From Steinernema hermaphroditum (lineage: Eukaryota > Nematoda > Chromadorea > Rhabditida > Steinernematidae): DNA of 64,000 bases. Below the pieces are notes generated by a model that had not been told where the DNA came from, made no database searches, and saw nothing but the letters and a program-made list of their open reading frames with translations. The DNA lies in assembly GCA_030435675.1 (NCBI GenBank), contig CM059623.1, positions 10,938,012 to 11,002,011 on the forward strand. The letters run 5' to 3'. This document shows positions 12,319 to 23,565 of this stretch, one piece after another; the first letter of the stretch is position 1, and each line of letters begins with the position of its first letter. The translations under genes and the position numbers were made by a program.

Positions 12319-12661
12319 TTAGTGAGAAGATTCCCGCATCTGATCCCGTATCTGAATTAGTGAATTCTTAAGTGGAATATCTCCGCGATTCTCCATCTCC
12401 TTGATCAGATTCTCTATCGCTTCCAGACCCAGTTCGGCAATCACGTTCAGCAAGCTGGAATCCCACGACTTCGCAGATTCGAGCTTCATCAGAATCTCAT
12501 TGTCTGCAACAGAATACGGTAGCGTCAAGCGGAGAGATAGAAAGAAGCGTACCCGAAACACGCGGGGGACCTCTTTCGTTCGAGAAAGGCGGCTTTCCCG
12601 GTAGCGGCGGCGTGATCACACTCCTCGTCGTGCCAGAAGTCGACTGTCTCGAGCGTTTCAT
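12319..12661 (-). CDS. small helical protein downstream of CDK12
   Basis: Two exons: the first, from 12661, encodes MKRSRQSTSG...PPRVS; a short intron ending TTGCAG leads to an Asp/Asn-initiated second exon with MKLESAKSWDSSLL and ENLIKEMENRGDIP. About 97 residues in all, basic at the start and helical afterwards. GGGTTTAG sits 3 bases before the ATG, and the end of CDK12 is only about 140 bases upstream on the same strand. This could be a two-gene operon with trans-splicing of the second message. I do not recognise the family. Confidence 0.55.
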
Positions 12662-12798
12662 GTCCTAAACCCACACGTAGAAACGGTGTCTTTTAAAACA
12701 AAATATCTATATTCACATCGTTTAAAACTACCGAACATCGCATCACAGATAAGGATAGAAACAAGCAACAAAAAGGCTATCTCAAGAAGAGACAAACG

Positions 12799-15700
12799 TT
12801 AGAAAGGCCGGCTAAAGGCGCTGGACGGAGGAACTGCGCACGAGTTATAAGTGCTACTTGGAATCAAAGAATTTGACTGAAACGATTTCTGCACCTCGTG
12901 TATGGGCCGGGAGTTCGGCAGCGATCCTGAAGATGGCCGTGCCGGCTGCTGCGAAGACGACGCTCCCGCACGACTCCGGCGGTTCTTCTTCGACCACATC
13001 TCGTGACAATCTTGATGCTCAGGCATCGCCGGTGGCTGAATCCTTTCCGGATCGATGTCTATGAGCCACTTGTGCTGAAGAGCATCTTTTGCTTTGAACC
13101 GTTTAAACGGATCCAAGACAAGCATTTTGTCAAGGAGATCCAGCGCGTCATCAGGCAAGCTGAAAGAGGCGTAAACTTACTGTTCTGCTTCTGTGCCACT
13201 TACAAGTTGAACTCTTGCTTCAGCCGTCGTGGTCTAAATCCACCTTTAGGCTTAAAATCATTCCAGTTTCGAAGCTTCACTACGTCAGGCCAGTTCTCTG
13301 GCGATGGTGTGCCACAAATCTTAGATATCAGATCTAGTTGCATCATCTCATTCTGGCCTTGAAACAACGGCTTCTTCGTGAAGAACTCGCCGAGAATGCA
13401 GCTGAAGCAGAGAAAAACAGTTCCCAACGCTTCTTCTCTCGTGATTACCCAACACTCCACACATCAACTGCTTGCCCGTAGCGCTCTTCTCCGAGCAGCA
13501 ATTCTGGTGGTCTGTACCACAGCGTAATCACACGGTTCGTGTAGAGACGCTCCTTCTCCTCGTTGTAGTAGCGCGCGAGACCGAAATCGGCCAACTTGAT
13601 CTCTCCTCTGAAAAGCACTCAAATAACTGGAGCAGCACGCCCGAAAGGACGTACTTGTTGTTCAGTAAAATGTTAGAGCATTTAATATCTCGGTGTAAGA
13701 ATTTGCGTTGGTGGCAGTAGTCGAGTCCGCGCAGCAGCTGCTTCGTAAATGAAGCGATGTGCTGCGGTTCGAGCTGAATCATCGACGATTCCAGCAGTCC
13801 CATCAGATCGTGGTCCAAGTATTCGAACACTAGGTAGAAGGCACCTTTCTCCCGGCGTTGGTCAGCAGCGGTTCGCTTATCGGTGACGATATCGAGCAGC
13901 TTCACAATGTTCTGGTGATCCAACTGGCGCAGGATCTTGATTTCTCGAACAGCAGTGATCGGGAATCCCTCCTTCTCGTTTTCCAGGCGAACCTTCTTCA
14001 GCGCAACTTTTTGCTCTAAACACCGTTAATCAAGAGTTCTCGTTACATCAATAGTCGCTTACGTGTACTTCTGTCACGGGCCTTGTAGACTTGACCGTAG
14101 GTTCCTTCACCAACTTGTTCCAGAATCTCGTACTTGTCCACACTGCCAGAGCCCCAATCGTCAGTAGGAGGCAATATCACCTTTGGCTTCCTTTCCATGA
14201 TCAGCGGACGACGATTAGGGCGTATCGGATTTGTGCCGTACGACAGCGCACTTGTCGAAGGCATCGGGCCTCCCACGGGACCTGCCACGGTGGGCAATGG
14301 CAACGACAATGTTGACACATGACGAGATGAGCTATTTGCACCAAAGGCTCCAGGCGCAGCGCCTACAGGTGGAACTGGCGGAGGTGGCACGGGTACAACC
14401 TCAGTAGGAACCGGAGGTACAGGTGGGTGCTGAGCGAACGTAGGAGGCGGTACTAAGTACTGATATGGGTTGTTAGCAGCAGTATACTAAATTGACCAGA
14501 TAAAGACGAATATAGAGAACATGTAGCTTACGTATTGCTGATAATAAGCCGCGTGCTCATAAGAAGTTGGCTGGCTGGCTGGTGGAGGTGGTGGGGGAAC
14601 TACTGGAGTTTCGATGACCGTGGTTGCGGCGGGCGCAACGGACGTTTCGGGTGTTGGCGTTATTCCAACCAGGGCACCCAGGGACTGAAAAAGAGTCAGT
14701 CAGTGGCGGACCACAAGAAAATGCTTACATTGGCAGCCGCGACAGGGGAAACTGATCGACTCGAAGAGGACGACGACGAGCTTGACGACGAACGACGGCG
14801 GGCACGCTTTCGATCCCGACGACGATATCTCTCGTTTGAGCGAGAACGACTTTTCCTCCGATAGTCACGGCGAGATGATTTGCCATTGCGATGGGTAGAT
14901 GATCTACTTTTCTTGCTGGAGGTATGTCTTCGCCTGGAAACGGACAGATGGCTTGTGATCTCTACAACCTCCTTTCATACCCTCCATCTGAGCTGCTCGA
15001 TGAACGATCACGGTGATGCCGTTTTCGATCATCACGGCTACTTCGGTTGTTACGAGAGGGAGAGCGCTGCGAGTGCGATCCTCTCCTGTCCCGGTGATGC
15101 ATCTGTGACTCACTGCCGCCACTTCGAGGACGATCGCTGCGACGGTAACTTGAAGAGCTCGACTCGCCTTTCTTCCCGTATTTTGAAGCGTCCATCGAGC
15201 CCTGCAAGTGTAAATGTGCAATTACACGGAAGCACTGCAAAAAGCGTAAAAGCGTCGCGAATCTGTAGAACGACTCTGATGGCAATTTCAGGTTGAATAC
15301 AGGGTTATGAAATACAACGGGTGCGACAGCCAAATGAGAAATATTAGAAAAAAATCAGAATAGTTAGATGGCGTCGTGAAGAGCCGCCTAAAGTTTCCAG
15401 TTCCACATTCGTTTCGAAGTTCCGTTCCGAAAAATCCTAAATGAAGAACTCACATTTGTGGCTTCAGCTGTAGGTGAAGGAGATCGGCTTATACGGAGCG
15501 GCGACCGACTACGACACGTAGAATAGCGGTGGATACTTCTCCGCTCGCCGTAGCGATCGCCCGATCGAGAACGGCTACGGCTTCTTTTGCTGTGGCGCCG
15601 CGATTGCGACGGCGATCTGCTTCTACGACGAGAAGACCACATACTGTCCCTCTTGTTCTTTCGCCTACAACCAGCGAATTTTCCGATATGCACAGCACGA

Positions 15701-16071
15701 GTTTTTACCTTTCTGGACTGCTGGACGACGGGGAACGGTAACGGTACTTCTGATCATCACGGCTGCTTCGATCGTTGCGCCCGCTTCCGGCGCGACTACG
15801 ACGGTCGCCGTTCTCTCGGTGCTGGCACGAAGGCGGGCTTGACGCGCTTTCTTTCGCTTCTTCGTGTTTTGGAACGTCCATCCAGCTCTGAAAGCACGGC
15901 GATCGATAAATCACTCGAATACGCGTCGCAAATCATCGGAAGGGAAAAAAAAACCTGCGCATCGCGAAAGAACTCAACGAGATCGAGACATTTCATCTTC
16001 TTAGCACGACGTTCACACGTTTTCTTGAACTCCCGCAGTGCCTGCTTACGCAATTCCGTGGCTTCATGCAT
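12799..16071 (-). CDS. cdk-12: CDK12/13-type cyclin-dependent kinase
   Basis: A multi-exon gene. The kinase domain (about 13.0-14.2 kb) has [29 protein letters not shown], a PITAVRE helix in place of [46 protein letters not shown], and after the lobe the CDK12/13-specific [13 protein letters not shown]. Upstream are a Pro-rich linker (14.0-14.7 kb) and Arg/Ser-rich exons (14.7-15.9 kb), as in CDK12, the cyclin K partner that phosphorylates the RNA polymerase II tail. The RS exons appear twice: 14.73-15.20 and 15.47-15.90 are similar in protein sequence and order. The 5' exon (15.9-16.07 kb, [10 protein letters not shown]...) follows a TTTCTCCGCAG acceptor; its membership of this gene is uncertain. 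Confidence 0.9.
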
Positions 16072-16344
16072 GAAAAAGTCAATTCCGGTGGAAAACAAAC
16101 GAATTCCGATGTCTTGACGTCGGTGGTCGATGTCCTGCGGAGAAACACGCGTGAGACTTTGTCATTGATCGGTTACCGTATGCATGTACCGATTATTCAT
16201 GTCTATCGTGCTGGGAGCCCCGATGAAATTCTTTGTCTCACTCTCTGGTATCTGAATTAAAGACACCCATTGAATGTATCACCCATTGTATCGTGTATGC
16301 TTTTGCCAAATATTTTAATGACCTTTATTAATCTTTTCTATACT

Positions 16345-17283
16345 TCATTCATTCTCTTCTTTCTGCACTTTAGGCTTCTTTTTAGCGACCTTCCCTTTCT
16401 CCTTGCTGTGCGCGTTGTACCTCTGGTTTTGAAACCAGGTCTTAATCGTCTTTTGCGTTAGTCCCAGGTTTTCAGCGATGCGATCAAGGTTGTTTAGGTC
16501 GACATAATTACACGCGGTATACATTTCGCGTAGAGCTGCCTTTTGCTTTCTGGTGAGCTGCTGGCGGTTACCGCTTTTCTTGAGGCGATCCTCTGCTTCC
16601 CGTCGTTCTTCTTGACGTGCAGAGTTTGAAGTGGACGGAAGACCGACGGAATTTGGGATGACGATGGGTCTCGTCGTGATCACAGGCCCCGACACTTGAT
16701 AGACGGTGTAGGCTTGCTGTTCAGGGGGGCTGTTTTCCCCAGTGGACGCTGGTTGTCCCCGGGGTTCATGAACTACTTGTGGAACGGGCTGTGGAGGGCT
16801 GTATCGCGGAGCAGCCTGGGCGCAAGAACATTGCTGTGGGTTCAGATGGACGGGTCCGAGTCTCAGTTCGATCATCTCGAAAATGGCCTTCTTCTCCTTT
16901 TCAGGAAGACGCTCCACCCCACAGTTCCAACAGATCGGCTCGCTTTTAGGGTTGTAGCTGGTCTGGATCGGGATGTTCTGCACGTAAGAATACTCGGAGG
17001 GAAGGGAGGTGTTGAGTCGAGCGTCGGGATAGTACTCGACGAACTCCTCTACGCGCTCGTTCCTCAGCCTCTCGGTGCCATCGTAGGACTGGGAGAAATC
17101 GAGTTGGGGATGAGTGTAATGTGGAGCCACATCTGAAGAGAAAACGTCACATCTAAGGCATCTTAAAGGCGTCTTACTTTGCTGATAGGAAGTTAAAGGA
17201 GTCCTTTGCGCTCGAACAGGGACGTATTGGCCGTGGCAAGCCACGGTAGGCAATGCGTGGGGGAGCGACGATCGGTGGTTCAT
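16345..17283 (-). CDS. atypical homeodomain protein
   Basis: Exons 17283-17178 and 17132-16345 give 297 residues. The 45-base intron is a multiple of three without an in-frame stop, so the frame stays open across it; GTAAG and TTCAG mark it as an intron. The start is the first ATG (MNHRSSLP). A long Pro/Gln-rich N-terminus contains two CxxC-like pairs (CWNCG, CSCAQ). The homeodomain is close to the C-terminus: QLTRKQKAALREMY, YVDLNNLDRIAENLGL, then TIKTWFQNQRYN. Core W, F, N and the second R of WFQNxR are kept, but the first R is Q. It shares YVDL..(L/I)DRIA with the small homeobox gene at 4.8 kb. A basic tail (KKKPKVQKEE) ends the protein. Confidence 0.85.
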   Translation of the reverse strand: MNHRSSLPHALPTVACHGQYVPVRAQRTPLTSYQQSKTPLRCLRCDVFSSDVAPHYTHPQLDFSQSYDGTERLRNERVEEFVEYYPDARLNTSLPSEYSYVQNIPIQTSYNPKSEPICWNCGVERLPEKEKKAIFEMIELRLGPVHLNPQQCSCAQAAPRYSPPQPVPQVVHEPRGQPASTGENSPPEQQAYTVYQVSGPVITTRPIVIPNSVGLPSTSNSARQEERREAEDRLKKSGNRQQLTRKQKAALREMYTACNYVDLNNLDRIAENLGLTQKTIKTWFQNQRYNAHSKEKGKVAKKKPKVQKEENE

Positions 17284-18022
17284 TTCGGTCGGCAACTGTT
17301 CGCGCCGCGGAGCGATTGCCGTAGAAATCGGAAGAATGCGATGCGACGGGTGTCCGTGAGAGAGGCTAAGGAGTCACACTCGTGGTCGGTGGTTCAGAAG
17401 CGATGTTTCGGCTTTGAGCCGAAGCTAAGAGACTGTTCTCAGACAACATAGAGGCACAACTAAGGACGTCGGAAGTCCTCTATCTGATCTCAAAGGGATT
17501 ACAGAAGTGGAGACATAAAATCTACATAGGCGTGGTTGTAACTGTCATAAACAAATGTCAGAAAGTGTGAACATAAGTGTCCTTCGGTGTACTTCAAAAT
17601 CGAGTTCTGTTACTTATCTCTATTCTATTACGCTTTTGTTTCGGGTTTCGGGTGCGGATACCCGTCTACTTCTGCTCAGAACTTTCCACACAGAAAGGAC
17701 TGGCTAGGACAACTGGCTGGAGGCTAGCTTGACGACGTGGTTAGCCCGAACCCCGTGGGACTTTCGAAATCCTATTTCGAGTTCTATTTTAGGAGCTCTT
17801 GAGAAATCATTGGTCGTACGAAATCCATGTGCCCAGGGAACAAGAAAACCCGTTTCTTCTCGGTGCCATAACTTTTCCTTTGCAGTGTTAACATTGTCAT
17901 GTATATATTTGCCTTGGAATCTTTATTGACAGAACAACCACCACACGATAGAACAAATATAGTTACGCTTCCAAGATGTCACAACTCATCCCACATTTCA
18001 TCGCAATATTTCAAGTAGCATT
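17284..18022. other. intergenic region
   Basis: Between the homeobox gene and the four-RRM gene, both on the minus strand. No recognisable coding sequence or RNA gene. Confidence 0.4.
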
Positions 18023-19161
18023 TTAGCGACGACGGCGATTGTCGATGCGAGTGTTGGGGAATCCAGTAATGCACTTCGGCCTGCAGATCGCCACAGAAAT
18101 GCTCGCATGGTTGGCGTACGCGTCCACAGCTGCTTTGGCCGACTCCGCCGACTCGTAGTTCACGAAGGCCTTATTTTTGTAGGACATGCCGTTGAATGTG
18201 ACGCTGACGATCTTCCCGTAGACGGCAAACTGCTTCATGAGGGACATTTCGTCGGATTCGGGAGGGAGGTTCCACACGATGATGTTTTTTCCTTCTTTGT
18301 TCGAGCAGAAGGTGTTGGAGTACACCTTCAGGGTCGATCCGTCGGGAAGCTCGGTGCCATTCATGCCCTGCGCGGCCTTCTTGGAGTCTTCAAACTTCTC
18401 GAAGCACACATAGCCCCTGTTGTGCTCCCTGTGGATAGCGTAGCTGACAATGGGCCCGAACCTCGAGAATTCCTTCTCCAGTACTTCGTCGCTATAGTAG
18501 TCACCGATGTTCTCAACGGTGAGATTGTTGGCGTCGAATTTCGCCTTCGGGAAGTACTTTGACGCTTTCCTAAATGGTCTCTGTAAGGAAAAGCCCGAGC
18601 TGTTCTAATCTTACATAGCAAAATCGCCCTCGATCTTATGGTTGTTGAGCTTCAAAATAGCCATCCGGGCGTACTCTGCATCTTTGAATTGGATGTAGGC
18701 GTGGTTGAGCTTACGAGAAGCCGTCTCCTGGGGCGACGGAAAGACCTTCACGTCCACAGCCTGTAGCTTAAGACTCTCCAACATGAAGAGGAGTTGCTCT
18801 GTCCCGATCTCGAAAGGCAGGTTGCGCACGCAGACATCTCCGTCTCGGGTCGGTTTGGACTCTCTGTCGTACACCGAGAGTCTAAGTACGTTCCCACTGG
18901 GTAGCCGATAGAAGTTCAGCTTTTCAATGACCGCTTGAACTAAAGGGATATCATAGAAGCAAGGACATGAAGAATTAAACTACCATCTTTCTCCGAATCC
19001 AGCAAGACAAGCGCAAACCGCTTAGGGTCCTCTTCTACGGTCTCTACGCGTAACTTGACCTTGAAGCCCTCGGTGGTGAAGACATTCTTCAACTCCGCTT
19101 GGGTCATGTTGGCGTCGAAGTCAAAGGCGACGATAGCGCGGGAGAAGCGAGAGTCCTGCAT
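18023..19161 (-). CDS. four-RRM RNA-binding protein, PABP-like plan
   Basis: Three or four exons from MQDSRFSR at 19161 to the stop at 18023. Four RRM folds can be read in order: a weak first (RAIVAFDFDAN...FALVLLDSE), a second (GDVCVRNLPFEIG...HAYIQFKD), a third (NLTVENIGD...NRGYVCFEK, with a good RNP1 GYVCF) and a fourth (NIIVWNLPPES...NKAFVNYES). It ends in a short basic tail (RRRR) without the MLLE domain of cytoplasmic poly(A)-binding proteins. Four tandem RRMs are the plan of PABP, but the sequence is divergent and RRM1 and RRM2 lack strong aromatic RNP residues. RNA binding is secure; the exact family is not. Confidence 0.8.
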
Positions 19162-19564
19162 TTTTCGGCTGAGGTGGTTTAGTTTGATACTAAACCAGAG
19201 GCCCAAGTGGCTAGCTTATATGTTGAAACGAGCATCGCTCGGTGGGGGAAACTAAGCATCGCAGGGGGCTTAAGCATCGCAACCTGCCGACAACTTTTTG
19301 CATCGCTAATGTTAGTGGTCTTGTGAATCTCCGTGCTACTTACACCCAATTTGTTAAGTCTTGAAGTTTTATTACCACTGAGCCGACAAAAGAAGTGCGA
19401 ACCAAACCGAAGGTACCAAATTCTTTAAATGCGGTGAGTGATTCTTCCAGAGTCCGCTCTTGGTTCGTTCGTCTCGAACCCACGCGTTTGAGAGTCGCAA
19501 GCCCTTCTTCATTCGATATTGGTTCACCTTAAAACAACCATTGATCACGAGAAAATCTTCACCT

Positions 19565-19838
19565 TTAGCTTACCACATCCATCCAAAGCTCGCCTTCTTT
19601 CTCACCGCTCAACTTCGCTTCGATTTTGAACACCTCCATTAACGCGTTAAACCTGGACGGTTCAGCTCCCTGCGTCTCTTGTAACCTCGCCGTGAAATTC
19701 TTCCACAATCTCACTAGGTTCTCATCCACCTCGATATTGTCGGCTATGTTTCGGCTTCGATTATGCAGTGAAAAGGTGTTTTCCGAAATAGAAAGCACGT
19801 TTAGAGTGATGACTGACAGAAGGAGAATAGCTTTCATA
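19565..19838 (-). CDS. small secreted protein, 5' exon
   Basis: Starts at 19838 with MKAILLLSVITLNVLSIS, a clear signal peptide. The mature part is helical and charged (LVRLWKNFTARLQE, FNALMEVFKIEAKL), faintly like a cysteine-protease propeptide. The frame stops just after GATGTGGTAAGC, which reads as a splice donor, so the gene probably continues left into 19.37-19.53 kb. An open frame there contains TLEESLTAFKEFGTFG but does not join in phase with the donor I see, so I leave the 3' end undefined. Confidence 0.45.
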
Positions 19839-20170
19839 TCAACCGATTTCCTCTGAGTCTGGAAAGAAAATGAGGATACAAACAGAAATACAAATACTCG
19901 ACCCACCTGCCTTTAACGGTCGACAATTCAAAAGTGATTCGTTCTGTCATGAGTTCTGCGCCATTGTCCCAACAGAGTGCAGAGCAGATGCAGATGTTTG
20001 TATTCGAGGTGGGTCTTACAACGAACACATGTCTACCGTCTACTTACTGCTCGCCTTGTTCTTTTATTCCGTGTGCGGTCGCTTTCCCCATTCTCCCGTT
20101 TTCTCTCACATATTTCCACGTGTTGCTTAAATTTCGCGTGCAGAATTACCAGGTTCCACCTTATGGATTG

Positions 20171-20188
20171 TTTGTTTCAGACATCAAC
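20171..20188 (+). promoter_or_regulatory. putative trans-splice acceptor of the S18 gene
   Basis: TTTGTTTCAG lies 8 bases before the ATG of the S18 gene, with no coding exon upstream. This is the pattern of a spliced-leader acceptor in nematodes; an ordinary 5'UTR intron would look the same. Confidence 0.5.
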
Positions 20189-20701
20189 ATGTCGTTGATT
20201 GTCCCGGAAAAGTTCCAGCACATTCATCGTGTGATGAACACGAACATCGATGGTAACCGCAAGGTTCCATTCGCGCTGACCTCCATTAAGGTAAGTTGTT
20301 GCTATGTTCAGTACTTGACTTATACAGGGCTGTTTTAGGGTGTCGGTCGACGTTTCGCCTTTGTTGTGTGCCGCAAGGCCGATGTGGACATTCACCGTCG
20401 CGCTGGAGAGCTCTCTGAGGCCGACATGGAGCGACTGACAACCATCATGCAGAACCCTTCCCAGTACAAGATTCCCAACTGGTTCCTGAATAGGCAAAAG
20501 GACATTAAGGACGGCAAGTACTCGCAGGTTCTCTCCACTGCCGTTGACAACAAGCTGCGCGAGGACTTCGAGCGCCTGAAGAAGATTCGTCTCCATCGTG
20601 GTCTCCGTCATTTCTGGGGACTTCGTGTCCGTGGCCAGCACACCAAGACAACCGGTCGTAAGGGACGCACTGTTGGTGTCTCCAAGAAGAAGGGAGGCTA
20701 A
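20189..20701 (+). CDS. rps-18: 40S ribosomal protein S18 (uS13)
   Basis: Exons 20189-20290 and 20339-20701 join in phase for 154 residues, the normal length. It reads [27 protein letters not shown], then [41 protein letters not shown] and the basic end VSKKKGG. This is the small-subunit head protein that contacts 18S rRNA and the A/P-site tRNAs. Codon use is strongly biased, as usual for ribosomal proteins. AATAAA near 20748 is the likely polyadenylation signal. Confidence 0.98.
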
Positions 20702-20926
20702 TTCGAATAGAATTGGACGATTGCTAGCATTGTTTTCGTTATGCTCAAATAAATGTTGTTTGTTATGGTTTGTTCAGCCCTGTGATGAGTTCCTCAAGCT
20801 CGAGGTTACCTTCGGTGATTGAGTGCTCGTTCCGTTATGGTGTCGTCGATTCAATCGTGCGCACAGGACATCGGTGTTGTAGCAGATAGTTTACAGATCG
20901 ACCAAACTTCCGATTTTTAAGCACCA

Positions 20927-21572
20927 ATGTTAGCCTCAAAGAAGAATGATCGAAAGTTTGACTTGCTGCTCATTCAAAACTGCGAGCAAGAGATCACCAA
21001 ACTGGACATCGATGTGAAGAAGCAAATCACCGATCTTCTGTTAGTCAAGCGCGCTTTCCCCGCCTACTTACCATCTCAGTTTCAGGAATTTGGATAAGGC
21101 CACAACTCAACAACAACTGACAGCGTATACGCGCGAAATCAAGACGGGAATATCGAAACTAGAGGAGAAAATCGCGCAACTGGAACGACTGATCGGAAAA
21201 TGGAACTTCCGGGGAGGAGAAGGTGAAGCACTGCGCGAGCAACTGAAGAGCCACCGAGATGAGCTCGCGAAGAATCGAGAGCAGCTGCGCAGTCTTAGAG
21301 CAAGTAGAACCCGACCTCGTTCCAGTTCTCGTGTGGTGAGCGATAGATACACGGGCATGGTGAAGGAGTTGCCTAGTTGGGCACAATCCACGCCGCGGAA
21401 GCAATTTTCGCACACGTTACGCAGCTATGAAGGACCCAGCGTAAGATTTTCATTGCACGAAAGATCTTTAATTCACGGAGGATTTTTTTAGGGAAAAACA
21501 CCACCAAGGAGATTGACCATACCGCGCCCACTAAGATTCACCAGCGAGAGGACTCCTGCCTCAGCAACCTGA
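20927..21572 (+). CDS. small coiled-coil protein with basic tail
   Basis: Three exons (20927 to about 21038, 21086-21440, 21492-21572) join in phase to about 180 residues. The first half is a long coiled coil (KFDLLLIQNCEQEITKL, then KLEEKIAQLERLIGKW and EALREQLKSHRDELAKN). The second half is Arg/Ser/Pro-rich, ends TPASAT, and has several S/T-P sites (STPRK, KTPPRR, ERTPA) that proline-directed kinases could use. The gene starts about 225 bases after S18 on the same strand, so an operon is possible. The plan recalls small chromosome or cytoskeleton proteins, but I do not recognise the family. Confidence 0.7.
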
Positions 21573-21706
21573 AGTGAAATCGTCTTTAATATGCGTGTTG
21601 TACATATTCTGTGTAGTGAAACTTAGTACCGCAATTAAATCTTTTTGTGTTGTGGTTTCTTGTGTTCATGTCGATTGCAACTCAAGCGCTAGGGAGAATC
21701 AGTTTA

Positions 21707-22216
21707 TCACCACAGGTCAGTTTTGAGCATCATAAGAACGCCGAATCCGATAGCACCGGCGATGAAAAGCACAAGGAAGAGACCCGAGATCCCCGCACAC
21801 GCCTTCTGTGCTGAAGTCAGCCGCCGTTTTCTGTCGCTCTTCTTTGTCTTCTTCTTTATCTTCTGCTCCCCCTTCTGCTCCTGTTCGCCGCCTTCATCAT
21901 CCGCAGCCGTCTCTTCGCTCAGCTCTTCGGTCTTCCCCTTCGTCTTTTTCTTCGGTTTATCCTCGGAACTCAAAGTATTAGTGCGACTACCGGGCTTTCC
22001 TGCCTTCTTCTGCGCAGCAGTCCCTTCAGATTCGCCTTTGGCGGGCGCAGGAGGCGGCGGCGGCGGCGGTGGAGGAGCTGCAGCGGGAGGCGGCTGAGGA
22101 GGAGCCGAGGCAGGAGGTGGTGGCGGAGGAGCCTCGGCAGGAGGTGGCGGAGGCAGGGGTTCTGGAGCCATGGGGGCGCCGCCCATAGGCCCAAGAGGCT
22201 CGTAGTTATCTCCCAT
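21707..22216 (-). CDS. proline-rich tail-anchored protein
   Basis: One exon, 169 residues, starting at the first ATG (MGDNYEPLG) just after a TTTTAG acceptor and a short leader. The N-terminal half is almost pure Pro/Ala with long proline runs; the middle is a Lys/Glu/Asp-rich charged region (KPKKKTKGK, KIKKKTKKS). A single hydrophobic segment near the C-terminus (GLFLVLFIAGAIGFGVLMML) ends in a six-residue tail. That is the layout of a tail-anchored membrane protein with a cytosolic proline-rich arm, which could bind SH3, WW or profilin partners. No family recognised. Confidence 0.75.
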   Translation of the reverse strand: MGDNYEPLGPMGGAPMAPEPLPPPPPAEAPPPPPPASAPPQPPPAAAPPPPPPPPPAPAKGESEGTAAQKKAGKPGSRTNTLSSEDKPKKKTKGKTEELSEETAADDEGGEQEQKGEQKIKKKTKKSDRKRRLTSAQKACAGISGLFLVLFIAGAIGFGVLMMLKTDLW

Positions 22217-22473
22217 GTTGATCTCGAGCTTCAACTAAAACAAACACTTTACTTGCTATTGCGTGTGACGGGAAATTCTTACTCAGGAGCTGGCGACGAT
22301 CAGCTGGGAGTGGACCGACGCCGACCTCTGCAAGCGACCGAAATGTCACCGACACAGCAAACATGTGTCTGTGACATCGCTGTGCAGTTAATGGAATGCT
22401 GTCTGCTGTCTGAATACTCGATTCTGTCTTTCGTGTCTCGATCGGGTCCCAAAACGGTAATGTTATGCATGAC

Positions 22474-22846
22474 TAGAGTTGTCATCGGGTCGAACCCAAA
22501 AAATCACATTTTTAACACTACGGATCACTTTTGAAGTCCGATAGAGAAACTTTCAAGTGTGCTGGCTTGGCCCCAACGTCGCGGCCCAGCACAATAAAAA
22601 ACTTGGCCGAACAACGAAAAAGTCCATTCAAAAATTTTCAGGTTCAGATTTTCGGGTTCGGATTTTTTTAGGGTTTCACCCCTAATTCGACCTTGTTTTG
22701 CTGTTCGGTCTAACTTTTTTGGTTGTGATTTTGGTCCGCGATTTTGGGGCGAAATCAGCGCACTTGAAAGTTTCTCGACTGGACTTCAAAATTGGTGTGT
22801 GCTGCAAAAAATGTGGATTTTCGGGTTCGACCCGATGAAAATTCTA
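22474..22846. mobile_element. TA-flanked MITE, copy 1
   Basis: About 373 bp, starting TAGAGTTG(T)CATCGGGTCGAA and ending TTCGACCCGATGAAAATTCTA. The two ends are inverted repeats and much of the interior folds back (GGGTTCG tracts, AACGTCGCGGCCCAGC motif). It matches copy 2 at 43.16 kb over its whole length. The ends are less alike than in copy 2, so this one is older. Confidence 0.75.
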
Positions 22847-23565
22847 TGTATGACATTCCTGTCCAAAAGTTTCGTAGCGAGCGTGAGGCGTTCCCGCTTG
22901 TGGAACATTCGCGAACCCTCCGAGCAATTTGAAGCTGAGACGAATAACATTTGAATGACCGAGCGCGGCGAGAACATCTAGAGCAATAATAGCCTGCGCG
23001 GCTCAATTTGCCTGTTTACTGTTATTATGCTTGCTACTTGTTTTTCTTTTCAGTTCTGCAGCCTTAAGTTCCTCCGTTGCCATGAATTCGTCTGCAAATT
23101 ACAAAATTCAAATACAAGATGTTTTGTATATATCGCTCTGATTGGCAACTCGAATTTCGTAAATCATTTGCAGCAGTACATTTTCGGGTAGATTTCGAAA
23201 CATTCGAAGTGACCATGTTTTGAAATCGAGCGAATTCTTGCAAACTCCTGTTATAGTGTTACAATCGAATGCCAGTCCAAGTTCCAAAGTTTTAAATAGG
23301 GCATTTTCGCGGGTTTTGAGAGGGACCATATTTTAGCGATACATTTGTGACTGTCCAAGATTACGGATGTGCACACACGCAGAGTTCCCATACGAACAAT
23401 TTGTTCAAAACGGATTTTCAATTTCAGCTTAGATTGCAGAAAATCGCGAAAAATTGAACAATTTTTAAAAACTTTCGAAGTTGTACTGGCGTTCGACTTT
23501 ATTTATGTAATCTAAATCAAGCGTGCAGGAACTTCGAAGAGTGCTCGTTTTTTCTCTGTTTACAG
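22847..23565. other. intergenic region before exportin-2
   Basis: AT-rich, no recognisable gene. It ends in TCTCTGTTTACAG directly abutting the ATG of the exportin-2 gene, a probable trans-splice acceptor. Confidence 0.4.
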
